From the NCBI GenBank assembly GCA_950295325.1, contig OX485803.1:21826001-21886000 (forward strand): a DNA stretch of 60,000 nucleotides, read 5' to 3'. Below the pieces are notes generated by a model. It was not told the origin of the DNA and did not search any database. It saw only the letters and a program-made list of their open reading frames with translations. A program made the position numbers and the translations under genes. The stretch is from Polytrichum commune (lineage: Eukaryota; Streptophyta; Polytrichopsida; Polytrichales; Polytrichaceae). Positions 1 through 12,545 of this stretch are shown in pieces. Every line of letters starts with the position of its first letter. The stretch's first letter is position 1.

Positions 1-90
1 TCAAATGTTTGATATCAAGTCGGTGACCTTTGAGTCTCAAAAATTCAAAAAGTAGCAAAAGCTGGAGTCTTTGCAAACAAAACTAGAAAA

Positions 91-309
91 GCAGAGGTCT
101 CATTCAATTTAATATAGGAGAATCTATGGCGACATAACTCTGCAATGGAGAAAGAAATACAAAGCAGAGGTCTCATTCAATTTAATATAGAAGAATCTAT
201 GGCGACATAACTCTGCAATGGAGAAAGAAATACAATGCAGAGGTCTCATTCAATTTAATATAGGAGAATCTATGGCGACATAACTCTGCAATGGAGAAAG
301 AAATACAGT
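91..309. repeat. 73-bp tandem repeat, three copies
   Basis: Three nearly identical 73-bp units begin at about 91, 164 and 237, each opening with GCAGAGGTCTCATTCAATTT. Units differ by single bases, so the array is recent. No reading frame runs through it. Confidence 0.9.
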
Positions 310-627
310 CTAATATTTAGAGATATTCATGAATTCACAGACATGATTATACTTACAGTTTGGAATTCAACTGCACAGAGGATATGGAAATCTGTTCCAC
401 AAGGCTGATTATGAGTGTGAAATGGTCATAGGTGACAAAATAAGGTCTGAAGCAGATGTGTAGATTTTAGACCTCAAAGTTGAGTCGGCAATATGAAAGA
501 CAATTTTTTTTTTTTCTCTAAGCGCAATGGTCACTGTATCTTTCAAGACAAAAGCTTCGGTCCCACAAATCCTTGTGGGCTTTAATTTGCAGGTGGAAAT
601 CAAGTTGCCATAACAGTACTCAGCGAT

Positions 628-694
628 GTGGGCCCTCAAAATATAACAATGAGACGCTTTTTGAGCATCTCATTGTTATATTTTGAGGGCCCAC
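628..694. repeat. Perfect 27-bp-arm hairpin
   Basis: The arm at 628-654 (GTGGGCCCTCAAAATATAAC...) is the exact reverse complement of 668-694, with a 13-nt spacer. The arms are perfect although the surroundings look neutral, so this is a young foldback element, a very short MITE or a hairpin-RNA locus. No TSD is apparent. Confidence 0.85.
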
Positions 695-3600
695 GGAATG
701 AGAGCCATATGTTGAGTAATGTTATGACCTACTCAACTTTGTTACTCTATAGTATATTGAAACAAATCAAACATTAAGGGTCGCTTTACACACAGACCAA
801 GAGCCATGACCATGAAAATCTAAGGGCCCTTCAAAATCATATAAAGGCCGTACGTGGGAAATAGAAATCTAATTTTGCAATTCATGGGCTCTTAAGCTTA
901 AGGTGGAGGATGCTAATCCCATTACCGCACCCTAAACTCACACTTGCACCCGCCTCCCAACCATCCACACTCTACTACTTTGAACCAATCCCCATGGAAA
1001 AGGTTTGCTCAGGCCCACCGAGTGATGGGTTTAGGTGCCATTAGTGGCACCACCTCATACTAGACTTCCACTACATCCATATAGGGTTGGACATGGGCTC
1101 CACTTTATCTCGAGTCGATTCAAGGTGGGTTTTGGGTGGCTTGTTAGTAACTATTCTAGCCATTCTATTAAAGGGGGGGGGGGGGAGACAACTACTCTAC
1201 ATTAAGGGGTCGGTTATGGGGCACAAAAGGGTTGGTTTTAGGGATAAAGTGGATTGGTACCCGGGATGCAAGGGGACGGTCCTATAATCAAACCAAGTGG
1301 GATCATGGAGGTGGCCTGGAGGCTTTACATACTACTACTAGTTGGGCTTTGATCTAGCTTGGGCCTAATACACAACTATGTTGGGTTGAGGCTAGGCAAT
1401 GAAGGCGGGGAACCTTAGCATCTGCAAGGCCATCATACACGGGGCCTAGGGTTGGATAAATGAAGCTAGTGATTTTGACTTTGAATATTCAACGAATATA
1501 TTTTGCAACTTAAATTTTTTTTTACCTATAATGAGCCCAAAGGCTAATGCATTATATATATATATATATAATATCAACCACATAGGCATATGTACGTGCA
1601 ATGGCCTAAAGTGTTGGTTTAAGCACCCTCTACCTTAATGCAAAGTGAAAGTAGACCATGTGGGCGGACTACAACATATTTTATGGATGATCTAAAAGAA
1701 TAGGTAGTCCATTATCCACCCATGATGATATAATAGTTTAAGAAGTCAATGATATTCAAATTGATTGTGATGGTTCCTAATTTTGGGGTAGATCCACCTC
1801 TTCTTGATGGGCCTAATGTAATATCCAGTAGGCCATGACTTGTTGTCATGTAGGATGCCATGTATATTTTTCACCCATTCGAATGTCTTGGGTTCCTCAA
1901 ACCCTTAGGGTCTTAGACTAGTGTAGAGTGAACTTGGACGTCTCTAGCTTCTCAACCAATCACAAAACTTGTATATCATGGGTCAAGGGCCCTCAAGCTT
2001 TAGTTTAAAAAGGCCCTAAGATTGAAGCTGAGGGAAGTGGCCTTTAGAGTGACACCTTTAAACGTGACTTTGTGTAAGATGTAGACTTATCAATAGAGAA
2101 AATAATCCACATTTTTAGGATATCTTTGCAAATGATACATGTTGAACCTACCAAAAAAAAAAAGTAAAAAAGTTGGAGTTTGTAAGCAACCCATGAAATA
2201 ATTATAGGTGGTTGTTAAAGGGGATTGTTAAATTGACCACAAAGACACACTGTGCGGTCACATGACCAGTCAAAATTTGATTTTTCATCACACACATGAA
2301 GAGGAGGAAGGTATTAGCTCTGCTCCCTCTTCATTTACATTCTAGTTTACAACTAGAATTGTTCAAATTTTGATAGGCTATGTGATTGTGCAAGGCGTCT
2401 CTATGGTTGTTTTAACCACCGTGTAGTCGATTTAACGATCCCCTTGTTAAATTGAACATTTAACCACCACATAAGGTGGGATCTAGTGATGTTGGATTGT
2501 TAGGTGAGAATGACCACAAATTCTACCTTGTAGCACGTATGAGTCTTATATTTAACGAGGATGTTGTTTACTTTTTGTTAAACACTTCTTACACCACCTC
2601 GTTGAGTGAGCTTATTCTTAATTAAGTAGTACGATTGGTTAAATTGGCGCCCTTCATAAACCCTCCTTACAATCTTCTTACACCACCACTTAAATGGGCC
2701 AATAACTAACATTCAAGTATATTTGTCCAAAAATAATAAGGGATGTGCACTTGTGGAACATAAACAACAAATAACAACAAGAAAAACAACAACACAACAA
2801 TCACAACCTCGAATGTTTGTATTCTATGTCCGCCAACCACCATATTTGTGTAGTTTTGCTAATCCAATGTATGTCATATTGACGGTTGGGATTGTGCAAA
2901 ATTCATGCATAAATTCAAATATACTTAAATCCTAGTTCAAACGTGCTACTAATTTTCTCTCTAATGCCACATATAAATTAGTGGCTTTTAATTTGACTTA
3001 TTAAATGCATCATCGCACTCATGCTTGTTGATAGTGGAAGTGTGAAAAATGGATGTCATTCTAAGGCTGATGTTGCTCTTACTAGGCATATGTACTTGAT
3101 GATTATGGCAACTCTTACTAAGGACCCCTTTACAGGAGAGAGGGTGAGAGCTTGTCAAAGAAAGGAACCACTTTATCGCGCTTGTTCACTGAGTTGAGTT
3201 ACTTTACCTTTGAGGTTTCAAATTGAGAGCTTGAAATGTTAATTGGACTTAAAATGCTTACATGGTGTCTAGATGGATTTTGTGTGGAATGATTCTGACA
3301 AGCTTCTGGTTAGATGCATAAGCTATCTCATGGAAGTCATGTAGGAATGTTGAGAGTTTGAGCTCTCATTGTCTGCGTCACAAGGCAATGGGATTTCAAA
3401 CATTCTTTGGCTTATCATGGAATGATCATATAATCTAGCCCCTACATAAATTGAGAGCTTGAAGATAGGAGACGCTTCTCAATGTAAGAGCCTCGTACTT
3501 ATTGGCACGCTTGTTCACTCAAGTCCACTTTACACTTCAACTTTCAACTTCAAAGCTTGCACTATTTACTTTGCTTACAACGATTAAATGTCACCTTTAT

Positions 3601-4575
3601 GGATCCCATGTGGTCATGTTTGACAAGCTCTTGCCCCAAATTCCAAGCTATCTCCTAGTGGTTGTATAATATGAATCTCAAGGGTTCAAACTCTCATGTT
3701 GTGGGTCCCAAGCCAATGGGCTTTCAAACATTTCTTAGCATGTCATGAACTCTCATTTGTTCATTGCTCTTTCTCCCTTAAAATCTAATTTTGAGTATGG
3801 TCAATTTATACTTGCTCAAATTTATTGAGAACTTGAATTGTCAAGCTTTGAAAAGTTTGAACTTCAAATGAATGCTTTTTCAAAATTAACATATCAAACT
3901 CTCAAAGATTATAAATTCAAGCTCAAGTGTAAGAATAAGTTTGGGCCTCAACCACTACATCTTGGAAAGAGACATGCAACCATCTTGAGGTGAATAAAGG
4001 TTGCCTTGAATCTCCTTGACTTGGTGTGAGATGGATTTCTTAGGAGAGGTGAAACCCACAATCCCCTACCATTTTGAGTATCTAACTTACTACCGGATGC
4101 CAATTCTTCACACTGCCCATCCATCACCTAGGAGTTCAAGTTCTCTTATTGCCTCAACACTCTTTTCATCTACCGCCTACCATTAAACATATTAAAGAAC
4201 TATCCTCTACCTCCAATCTTATCTTGACTTCATAGACTCCTTGGCATAACATAATGTCAACAATACCGATCTTGCTTTCAACTTTCAAGGTCCCTAATAT
4301 GGCTAACTACATACACTTCATCATAACAAAACCAACTACTTGGCAATCTAGAACTTAACATCCACACATCCACACTAAGGAATAATAACAACATCCTCAT
4401 GCCTTTATTCAAAATTGCTAACCACACCCAAACCTTCACAACATTTGGTCACACTTGACATCATTCACTCCACACTTAAAATTTACTTCCTTCCTACCCT
4501 TATCTAAGTTCCTATTTTTAGTCCTAACCACAGCTGTAACAATGGTTCAATGTCCCCTAATATCTTCTCCCTTAC
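695..4575. other. Gene-free anonymous sequence
   Basis: No convincing coding region or TE domain is visible. It holds a 12-nt G run near 1173, an AT dinucleotide tract near 1550-1570, and a diverged tandem duplication of about 290 bp. The two halves lie near 3170-3430 and 3450-3750 and share phrases such as CAATGGGATTTCAAACATT and CAATGGGCTTTCAAACATT. Confidence 0.6.
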
Positions 4576-4815
4576 CCTTATTTAATCCCCTTTATGGTAT
4601 AAACCCTTATCCATGCTTATTGATTTCTCCTTTCTTACTTGATTCCAAAAGAGTAACTTGTAGCGACCATTAACAACATTCAAGACTAAATTCAACAATA
4701 AAATATAGTGGGCAAAAATACCTCTTAGAACAAACCAAGGAAGTGTTGGGCAAATAGATGAGGCCAATTTTCAATTTTACCTTGGATGTGTATAAAGTCT
4801 GAATAAAAGAGACTT

Positions 4816-5550
4816 GTGGAAGTGATAAAAGGCATGCCGAGTTCCAACATGATTCGGATCGAACTTGAGCAATATGATATCGAAAATGAAGATATATGGC
4901 TTAAAATCTCACGATTTTCACAATCTCATCCAAATCGTATTGTCTGGGGTGGTGTGAGGTGCGTTAACAAGAGAAATATAATTGTGCATTTATCATCTAG
5001 AGAGTTTTCTAAGATGGACGTGTGGGAAGTCCTTCGAGGTGGACGAATTACCACGAATGCAAGTTGAGATAGTTGAGTTATTGTGTAACCTAGAAATGTG
5101 CATGCCTCCAATGTTCTTCGACATTATGATTTTTGCTGTCATCCACACCGCGCCATGCTCACACATGCATTGGGGTGATTGCATGTCACACGAAATCCAA
5201 ATCCATAAGCATCAGATACAAGGATGTCACCGTGAGTTTGCTAGGTCCATTTCGTTGCGTCACTATAACACGAAGTTCGGATACATACAAGTTTCATGAG
5301 ATTCGGAATGTCACCAAGATGTCATACAATATAGAAATTTAGTGCCGGCAAAATGATCAATAATGACAAGCAAGTTTGCCATTGCAAAAATTCACGGTGG
5401 TGTTGGATACACATTTTTGAATGACGTAGACAACTCTAAAGGGAAAATTATGAAGAACCAAGTGGAATTTGAACATTATCAAATAGCTTCATTGAATGGG
5501 GGTGTCTCTGTCATGCATACAAGTGTTTATAAAACACACAAACACATTTA
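4816..5550 (+). pseudogene. Decayed CACTA-type DUF4218 fragment (copy 1)
   Basis: The reading frame around 5056-5130 contains LLCNLEMCMPPMFFDIM. This resembles the DUF4218 core (CxLExxxPPxFFDIM) encoded beside TNP2 transposases in plant En/Spm elements. The upstream frame with KISRFSQSHPNRIVWGG is related text in another frame, so the region is frameshifted. The matching region at 29576-30290 has further stops. No intact protein is implied. Confidence 0.55.
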
Positions 5551-7560
5551 GCGTCGGAGTGGGCCACTTACGGCGATATACGCTGGGTACATGAGCATGA
5601 GGAAATCATTTCTATCGCAGCTATATCCATAGGGTTTGGTGGGTCTTCCTTTACTTTCACCGTTGCCTTCCTTTTCCCTCCTCTTCTTCCTCTTGGGTTC
5701 ACAACCTTGCTTTTTGTTGCTAGGTAATGAAACATTGATAATTACCATGCAAATGTTTCGGCCATTTCATTTTTCAAGAACTTAAAACGCCCAGCAAGTA
5801 ATTAATAATATATTTCGACGACTGTAATAAAGGTTAACGTCAATTATATCTGCATTAGCGGTTTGCTTATATTAAGCCATAAGTTCTGCTGGTTATGAAT
5901 AATGAGCGAACCAATGCTCGGTAAGAGAAGGTTTTCGGTTCTCATCCTTCTCAAACCAACCCAAGAGAGCTTTTCATCCTCTCACAAGAAAAGATGAATC
6001 TTTCCGTTGCCCGAGACATGAACCAATGTCACCTTATAAAAGAATGACAGAGGCGGCCATTCAAGGGAAGAGAGCCCTCTAGCGTCAATTGATATGCAAT
6101 ATGATTTGCTCATGCATAGGGCTATAGGATGAGACATCTGGTACACTCGATATGTACGTAAGAACACCTCCTGCAAAGTATAACAATAGATCAGGGTGGA
6201 AGTAATTCAAACCCCTGGTTCTCTTTCCATCGTGATTCATTGGGATCAAGAAACGATTTTGTCCTTCACCCGAAGCCGGAGCTTCTTAGGGTGAAGTAGC
6301 CCACATTCAAACACGTGAAAGGATTTAAATCAGTAGAGATTTAACTGGGGATGTGGTTAACTAACACTAGTAGATGAAGAACTATACATGTGTTCAATAT
6401 GTTTATCTTCTATCGAATCTTCAAGATGCGATCTTGTGTTTTGAACGTTCCCATGGGAGACCCGTTTTTTGTACATATTTCATCTCCCTGTCGACTCCAA
6501 TCGATCCTATACGTTCTACAGTGACTGGCAAGTTAAACCCCTTGAGTTATCAACCATAAATTGCCACAAAATTGAATCTGGAGAGCATCGATGCTGCTCT
6601 TGTATGACTACAGAATCTGAATTTGTTCTCTCGAGTAAACGGCGGCCAAACTCGTCGACCGCAGAGAGTTGAGACATACAATACTTACGTGACAAAGACG
6701 TGGATGAGTTTGATATGTATATATATATATCCATATAGAAAGGATCGCAATTTTTGAAGAACACAGCTAACAGCTCCTAAGCCGATTCTTCTAGCCCTCA
6801 TCTACTGGCTCCCATTGATGTACATCATTGCTCCTCATTCCAGCTTGCTCTCAATGATTTTTATTTATAGCCAAGCTAAGCAAGTCTGGACGAAGCTCCA
6901 CTTGATCTTTATTTCCTTCCGCACTGGAAGGTTATTCGTCAATTGATAGTCAAACTGCAGATTATCAGGCCAGTGTCCATAACCAACTGGTCAGTGTGTG
7001 TCCCCATTCAAGAGACTCGGGCTTGAGAGCATCTACGCACAGCAAGTGGATGCAATCTGATGGAAGACCCCCTACAAAGCATCACAAGTAATTTCACCAC
7101 CTGTTAGCCTGCAACTGAATCAGTCCTCTCATTCTGTTTGTTTCCAATCAGCAGAAAGAGTCAATTATGCCATGCACCCTTCGAAGCTTCTTAGGGTGGA
7201 CCACACATTCAAACACATCTATCTCAATACTCAGAAAATGCCATGTTGGACGCAGTCATACGTACGATGCGACAGATGGTTCACCAAGTCCTTATAAAAT
7301 GATATACGAAGTGGTCGTTCTCATGAGGCCGTATGATGTAAAACATGATAAAACTCAACAATGTGATCATGGCACATCCCCACCAAAGCGGAAGAGTGGA
7401 CTCGATCATGCCCTTTACCCGAAGTGCCTTAGGTTGAAGTACCACATGACATTCAAACACATCCAGTTCACCACTTACAAAATGCTATTGGTGGATGTCG
7501 TATGATGCAACAGATGCGTTATGACCGAGTTAGACTTAATTAGAGCATACCTGACAAAAC
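5551..7560. other. Non-coding part of duplication copy 1
   Basis: The sequence is conserved with 30300-32300 but contains only short unconserved frames. It includes a TA-rich tract at 6716-6732. It lies downstream (3') of the secreted-protein gene, and no function is visible. Confidence 0.5.
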
Positions 7561-7563
7561 TAA

Positions 7564-8067
7564 TCAACTTATGGGACTTGTGCAGATGAGACTTTTGCAG
7601 CTGGGATCCACGGGCGCAGCACACCCAAAATTCGTGATCACGTCACCCTCAATGGTAGTCAGGAACTGCAAGCCGGCCACCCCAGTTCCACAGTGGCCAG
7701 TGAGATAGATCTTGACGGTACCCGTGTTGGCCGTTACTCTCCCCTGTAAGCTGCCCGCAGTGGCGTAGACACACTTGCCAACCTGAAAGTTTAAAGTCGA
7801 TGACAACAGCGTGCTTGAAGCACTTAATTGCAGGATCCCTTCGCTCCTGGCTGCAATGGTCGTGTTCACGGAGGATGACAAAGCAGTCGCATTCATGGAC
7901 ACTGTCATTGGTTCGTCCAGTTCGTTCACGATCGTGATATTCATATTGACAAGTTGCGCTGAAGTTTCAGCCGCCATGACAGCCACCAGCACCACTACTA
8001 GAGCCACCAAAACTGATCCACGGGTGGATTTGAAGCTGCCGGTCGCCATATTCATCGTCATCTGCAT
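7564..8067 (-). CDS. Small secreted cysteine-containing protein, copy 1
   Basis: This 167-aa frame has ATG at 8067 and TGA at 7564. A later Met at residue 7 lies in the better ATGGCG context. Residues ~15-38 form a hydrophobic signal peptide ending in a small-residue site (AAETSAQ). The mature part has several N-glycosylation sequons near its N-terminus (NIT, NAT, NTT) and five cysteines (GKC, GHC, FGC, PSC, IC), consistent with a disulfide-bonded apoplastic protein. A paralogue at 32310-32786 shares the exact signal-peptide DNA, but its mature part has diverged mostly by amino-acid change. I do not recognise the family. The frame is open in both copies, so I treat it as a real gene, perhaps a defence or recognition protein (inference). 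Confidence 0.75.
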   Translation of the reverse strand: MQMTMNMATGSFKSTRGSVLVALVVVLVAVMAAETSAQLVNMNITIVNELDEPMTVSMNATALSSSVNTTIAARSEGILQLSASSTLLSSTLNFQVGKCVYATAGSLQGRVTANTGTVKIYLTGHCGTGVAGLQFLTTIEGDVITNFGCAAPVDPSCKSLICTSPIS

Positions 8068-8196
8068 GTGGTAGCCAGCTAGATAGCTCGCTCTAAATTG
8101 CTATGGCCCTGCAATGAAACTGTTCAGGAGGCTCTGATCCAGTGTTTGAGGAGTGGTGATCAAGTGGTCTTAGAGAACCTGGGTCTGGTCATGCTT

Positions 8197-8206
8197 CTAT
8201 ATGTAG
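8197..8206 (-). promoter_or_regulatory. Putative TATA box for the secreted-protein gene
   Basis: On the minus strand an ACATATAGAAG-like TATA element lies about 130 bp upstream of the ATG. It is conserved in copy 2 near 32916-32925. Confidence 0.4.
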
Positions 8207-8632
8207 GTTTTCAGAAGAGCGGCCAGAACTCAGTGTGTGAGATCGTCCATTGATGGCTACAGTCCCAGTGCTCCTGACTGATAGGTGCGCATCTAGTACC
8301 CTGGCACTGCTGCACCCAGGAAACTACGGCCGTTGATTGCTAACTGACGGATCTAAAGGTTCCTATGTTGCTCTAGGTTTCGGCTTCTCTTCCCCTTGCA
8401 TAGAGCTTGAAATTTTTTACGTTGGATGAAACCCTGCATCCATTCACGCATCTTGAATGAAACTTGACAAGTCTAAGTCTTTTATTAAAAAAGACTTGCA
8501 GAGGAGATGATGCGCGGGGGGGTTCAAACTCCTACCTCTTTCTTTTGAAAGGTAGAATCAAGGGTACTAGCCATCAACTCCAAGCCCCTGTTGATGACCA
8601 ACCTTGAAATGAAATGTGATTCAAGCAGTTGT

Positions 8633-8689
8633 ATGAGAGCATTTGTGTGGGATTTTGAAACCTTCAAAATCCCACACAAATGCTCTCAT
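8633..8689. repeat. Perfect 27-bp-arm hairpin with 3-nt loop
   Basis: The arm at 8633-8659 (ATGAGAGCATTTGTGTGGGA...) is exactly complementary to 8663-8689 around ACC. It lies in the ~590 bp that copy 2 lacks. The sequence is unrelated to the hairpin at 628, but the arm length is the same. Confidence 0.85.
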
Positions 8690-9463
8690 ATGATGGGATG
8701 AACAGTCAACCCCTTTATCTTGCAAACATTGATTTTTCATTCGCTGAATTTTCATATGTTGGAAGTGTTATTTTTCCTCGGACTGCCCGAGCAATTTCGT
8801 AAACCGTAGGATGGGGATCTGTGAACGGATGGCTTGGATGTGGTCGGCCCACAACCACTCACCCTCCATTCACACTGCTTGAGTGACATGGCTGTTGCAC
8901 ATCGACCAAATATTAGAATATTAACTTCAACTATTCCGAATCTATGTAAGAAAGTTTGTCACTCAATTTGGTGCAAGACCGCAGCGGCCTTGAGAATCGC
9001 ATGGCTTTGTGCAGCAGGGGGCACGTCAGCCGCGTGAATCACATTTGACACTTCTGCTGTTGCCTGTCGTGCCTGTTCTGGAAGGGGATGTCGAGGGAGG
9101 ACTGCTTGAATGGTGAAGATGACTGCTTAGATCATGTCAATCACACGTTGTCCGCCAAACGCCAAAGGAACAAACAGGGCTGCTCAATCGGGTAATATTT
9201 TTCTAGAGGGGAGTGCTCAGTCATTATATGTCCCCCATACGTTCACTCTATGTCAGTTCCAAGAAATGAACTGAAATGAAATAGAACTGATTTTAAAGTC
9301 TGGGAAGTCACAAAAGGTTAATGGGGATTGAAAGTACAAAAGCAAGATGACATGATGGTTTTAAACCAACTAATTCTCTAGAGTGGATGAGGGCGATAGC
9401 CTCTGTGACATAGAGGCTACTGTCAACTTGATGATCTACTTGAAAGAAAGACTGATTCAAAAA

Positions 9464-10209
9464 CAGGGTTGTCTATCGCGACGTCCTGCCACCGTCATGA
9501 CGTGTCGTGTCGGGGCGGACCCCTCCGTCACGACATAATAGGGTCCACGTAGGGTCATACTAGGGGGAAGCTAGTAGGGTGGGTAAAATACTTACCTTCT
9601 TGACAAGGTGGCATCCAATGTGGCAGAAAAATCCGACGTGCATATGCATATTTCCCTTGCCAGGTAAATCATTTTGCCTTTGTGTTTATCATTCTATTAA
9701 AATCAAAGTAGTAAAATATGACAAATGAGGGTGTGGGGGGGAGGGGAACGGAGCGGATGGGGACGGGAACGGATGCGGACGGGGGGAACGCCGGATGGGG
9801 TACGGATGCGGGCCGGATTGGGGTTCGGATTGGGGGGGGGAGGGGGTTCGGATTAGGGGGGACCGGGTTCGGATGGGGGGGGGGGGGGCGGATGGAGGCC
9901 GGATGAGGGCCGGATGGGGTGCCGGATGGGGGAGGGGAACGTAGGGAGCGCGGGGGGGGGGGGGGGGGGGACGGGCGCTAGTAATTTTTTTCCCACTTTA
10001 CCTCTACTTTGCTGACATGGCACCATACGTGGACATCGTAAATCCTACGTGTCCTGATTGGGGTAATGTAATTACACAAAAAAATACGGTAAAATTCAAG
10101 TTCGTCAGGATAAAGACGGCATCTGGCATAATGTCGTGACAGATACGTGTCGTGACGCCACGACATTATGTCGGGATTAGCCTCCGTCACGACACAATAG
10201 ACAACCCTG
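9464..10209 (+). mobile_element. Non-autonomous hAT derivative A (746 bp)
   Basis: The element starts CAGGGTTGTCTATCGCG and ends AATAGACAACCCTG. It is flanked by a perfect 8-bp TSD, TTCAAAAA (9456-9463 and 10210-10217). Its ~260-bp left and ~240-bp right ends match those of the 15.6-kb element at 41927-57535, and its middle is a G-rich GCGGACGGGG-type array (about 9725-9970). The paralogous empty site with a single TTCAAAAA is at 33582-33589. It has no coding capacity, so it would need a transposase in trans. Confidence 0.95.
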
Positions 10210-10740
10210 TTCAAAAAATGTGGGTCCCATGAACAAAACTAATATTTGGCAATACACAAGACTGTAACTAGAAATAGTTGAAGCTAAGATGCTATTTGGT
10301 CAAAGATTGTGAGGTATTTGAGTTATTTGTGAAGTAAAAGGAGATGAAACCAAGGGTTTAGTCCTGAACTTTGAGTTTATGAGAACTAACACAATGCCAC
10401 ATAAGTTTTCTTAATGCTTAAATTACTGTACTCAACGAGTGGTGTTGGGCTATTGAAAACCAACCTTCTAGTTTGTCCTACTATTATGAGTGGGCCAAAC
10501 TAACCTTGCATAAGACAATCCGGGATTTAGGATGGGGGTCCCATGCAAAAACCCTATTTTAGTTCCTAAAATTCTTTCAAAGTTTGAGAGGTGGGAGGAG
10601 GAGGTCCCAAAATTTGCACCCAACTTTCAAAAGAAGCTCCAATGTATGACGAGCTAAGGAGCTCTTAATAGAAAATTTTCTCAAAGAAGGATCAAACCCA
10701 CGGTTTGATCTCACTTTGAGGGACTTTACATATAACTCTA

Positions 10741-12229
10741 TTGCTAGTTGATTCTCTTATAAAGAAGTTGAAAATCGGGCCTCAGTATACCCAAAGCTCT
10801 TCCGGTTGGAGAGGGCTTTCTAAGCCCCGCCAAAAATACAATATTAGTTAGCCTCACACGTGGGTCTAGCTCGTAGGGTAACTCAACCGGGCACTCTCCT
10901 GTTGCGGGGGCATGTATGATAACAAGTGGTCATTGTCTCAAGGTGTGTTGGCAGAGCTCTGCCTTATATGATAGAGGGCTACATGTTGAGCAATTTTATC
11001 ATTTACAATATTACACTTTTTTTGTAAGGATTTTTAGTGATTGCGAATAAATAAATAAAACTATCTTGGAATTTAGGTTTTTTTGTCATTATTTGTGGAC
11101 ATGATGTGAATTACTTATGAGTTTTCAAAGATTTGCTAAAGTGTTGGATGATAAACTTAGTGGAGTTGCATGTGGATTATTGTTATTCCTATTCATGTCG
11201 ATAATTACGTTAACCCTAAAGTCATAAAAATTGCGGAACAAAACCCAATGTTGAAGGAATCTTCCATACTAATTGCCACTTCCAACACTTCAAGTAGCGG
11301 TGACCTAAAATAAAATAAAGGAGTGAAGTTCAAGTTATTTCTTTGGCTTCTATTCCAAGGCTTAAGAAACTTCGAGAGAATTAAGAGTTTCTTCTTGACT
11401 TTGATTCTACTTTGAGGGTACAAAGTGGTGAGACTTGAGGAGAGAAACAAGGGGTGCTTAATCGTGTGCATATAAGTGACAAAGAAAATGAATTGAAGTT
11501 TCTTTAGTCATGCACTCCTTTGGTACGATGACTATATAAAATGACAAACTCAATTTCATGAAGGTTACAAGCTAGTTGATGAACCTTCCAACCAATGTTA
11601 TTAGAGTGTTCCACCAATTTATGAACCTTCTAAATTAGTTCATGATTCTTCTACATCAACTTGACATGTGGCACATCTCATATTCATGATAGTGGGGTTT
11701 TGCCTCTAGCAACTTCAGGAATCATCCAAATCAATTTCATAAATCTTTTCGCATTCTGTGGTTTTCGTGTTCTCAACTTTTGGACTTCTCACCTTCTCAT
11801 TTCATATTCTTTGTCTTTTTGTCGTTCATTGGTTCCTCTTTGTTATGTTTTTACATGGAAGCCTATAGCTTGGACGTCAATTTTTATTTGGGTTTTCATT
11901 ACAATACCTCAAAGCCAGAAGCAAGTAGTGCCAATTTTTCTATGGTCTTTGATTGCTATACTTCGAAGCAAGCAACACAAACATTAACCCCTTAACTTCC
12001 CACGCTGAATTTCCTCCAAATTTCCCTAGAATATTTGGCCTCAATTTCAGCAACCGTAATTGAAGATCTAAAGTTTTCTTGACAAATCCAACCATATAAA
12101 TGTTTGCTTGCTAGAGATGACTACTCAAAGTCTAAATTATAAGAATTGAATGTTTGTTATGTAGGAGATCATAATAGGAGTGTTAATAGTGGTCTTGAGG
12201 GGTAGCAATGTACAAATTAAATTGAGGTA
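10741..12229. other. Anonymous sequence
   Basis: No domain is recognisable. Short frames in this stretch lack composition or homology support. Confidence 0.5.
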
Positions 12230-12545
12230 GTCCTTTGAGTATGGAAACCCCTTCAATGTGGACGAAAGACCACTATTGCAAGTTGAGATAGCTAAGTTAT
12301 TGTGTAACCTAGACATGTGCATGCCTCCAATGTATTTCGACATTATGGTACACCCTTTGGCCCATTGGATGGTGTGGTCTCATTCATTATAGGTGGTTGT
12401 ACTTCCAAGAGAGGTTCTTGAAGGAACTAAAGAATAATGTACAACAAAATGCACATCCAAAGGGTAGCATGTCTAAAGGGTACTTGGCAAAGGAAGGATT
12501 TTTTTTTGCAAGGAGAAAATGATTAACATGAAAAGGGAGGATTGA
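12230..12545 (+). pseudogene. CACTA-associated DUF4218 fragment
   Basis: Frames here read LLCNLDMCMPPMYFDIM, followed after a break by RWLYFQERFLKELKNN and then HPKGSMSKGYLAKEG. These match the expected order of the DUF4218 domain of plant CACTA (En/Spm) elements: LExIxPPxFFDxM, then RWMYPFER, then RPEGSIAEGYxxEE. A frame change separates the two blocks, so this is a fossil. No TIR could be assigned to it. Confidence 0.65.

Larger units (their letters stand above)
4576..10740 (+). repeat. Segmental duplication, copy 1
   Basis: This stretch is homologous, in the same orientation, to the block starting at 28538. It includes the TTTAATCCCCTTTATGGTAT start, DUF4218-like debris, the secreted-protein gene and its promoter, and the tail ending near the GGACTTTACATAT motif. 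Copy 1 carries hAT derivative A (9464-10209) and lacks element B and the CACTA element of copy 2. It retains about 590 bp (8316-8892) that is missing from copy 2. Confidence 0.9.
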
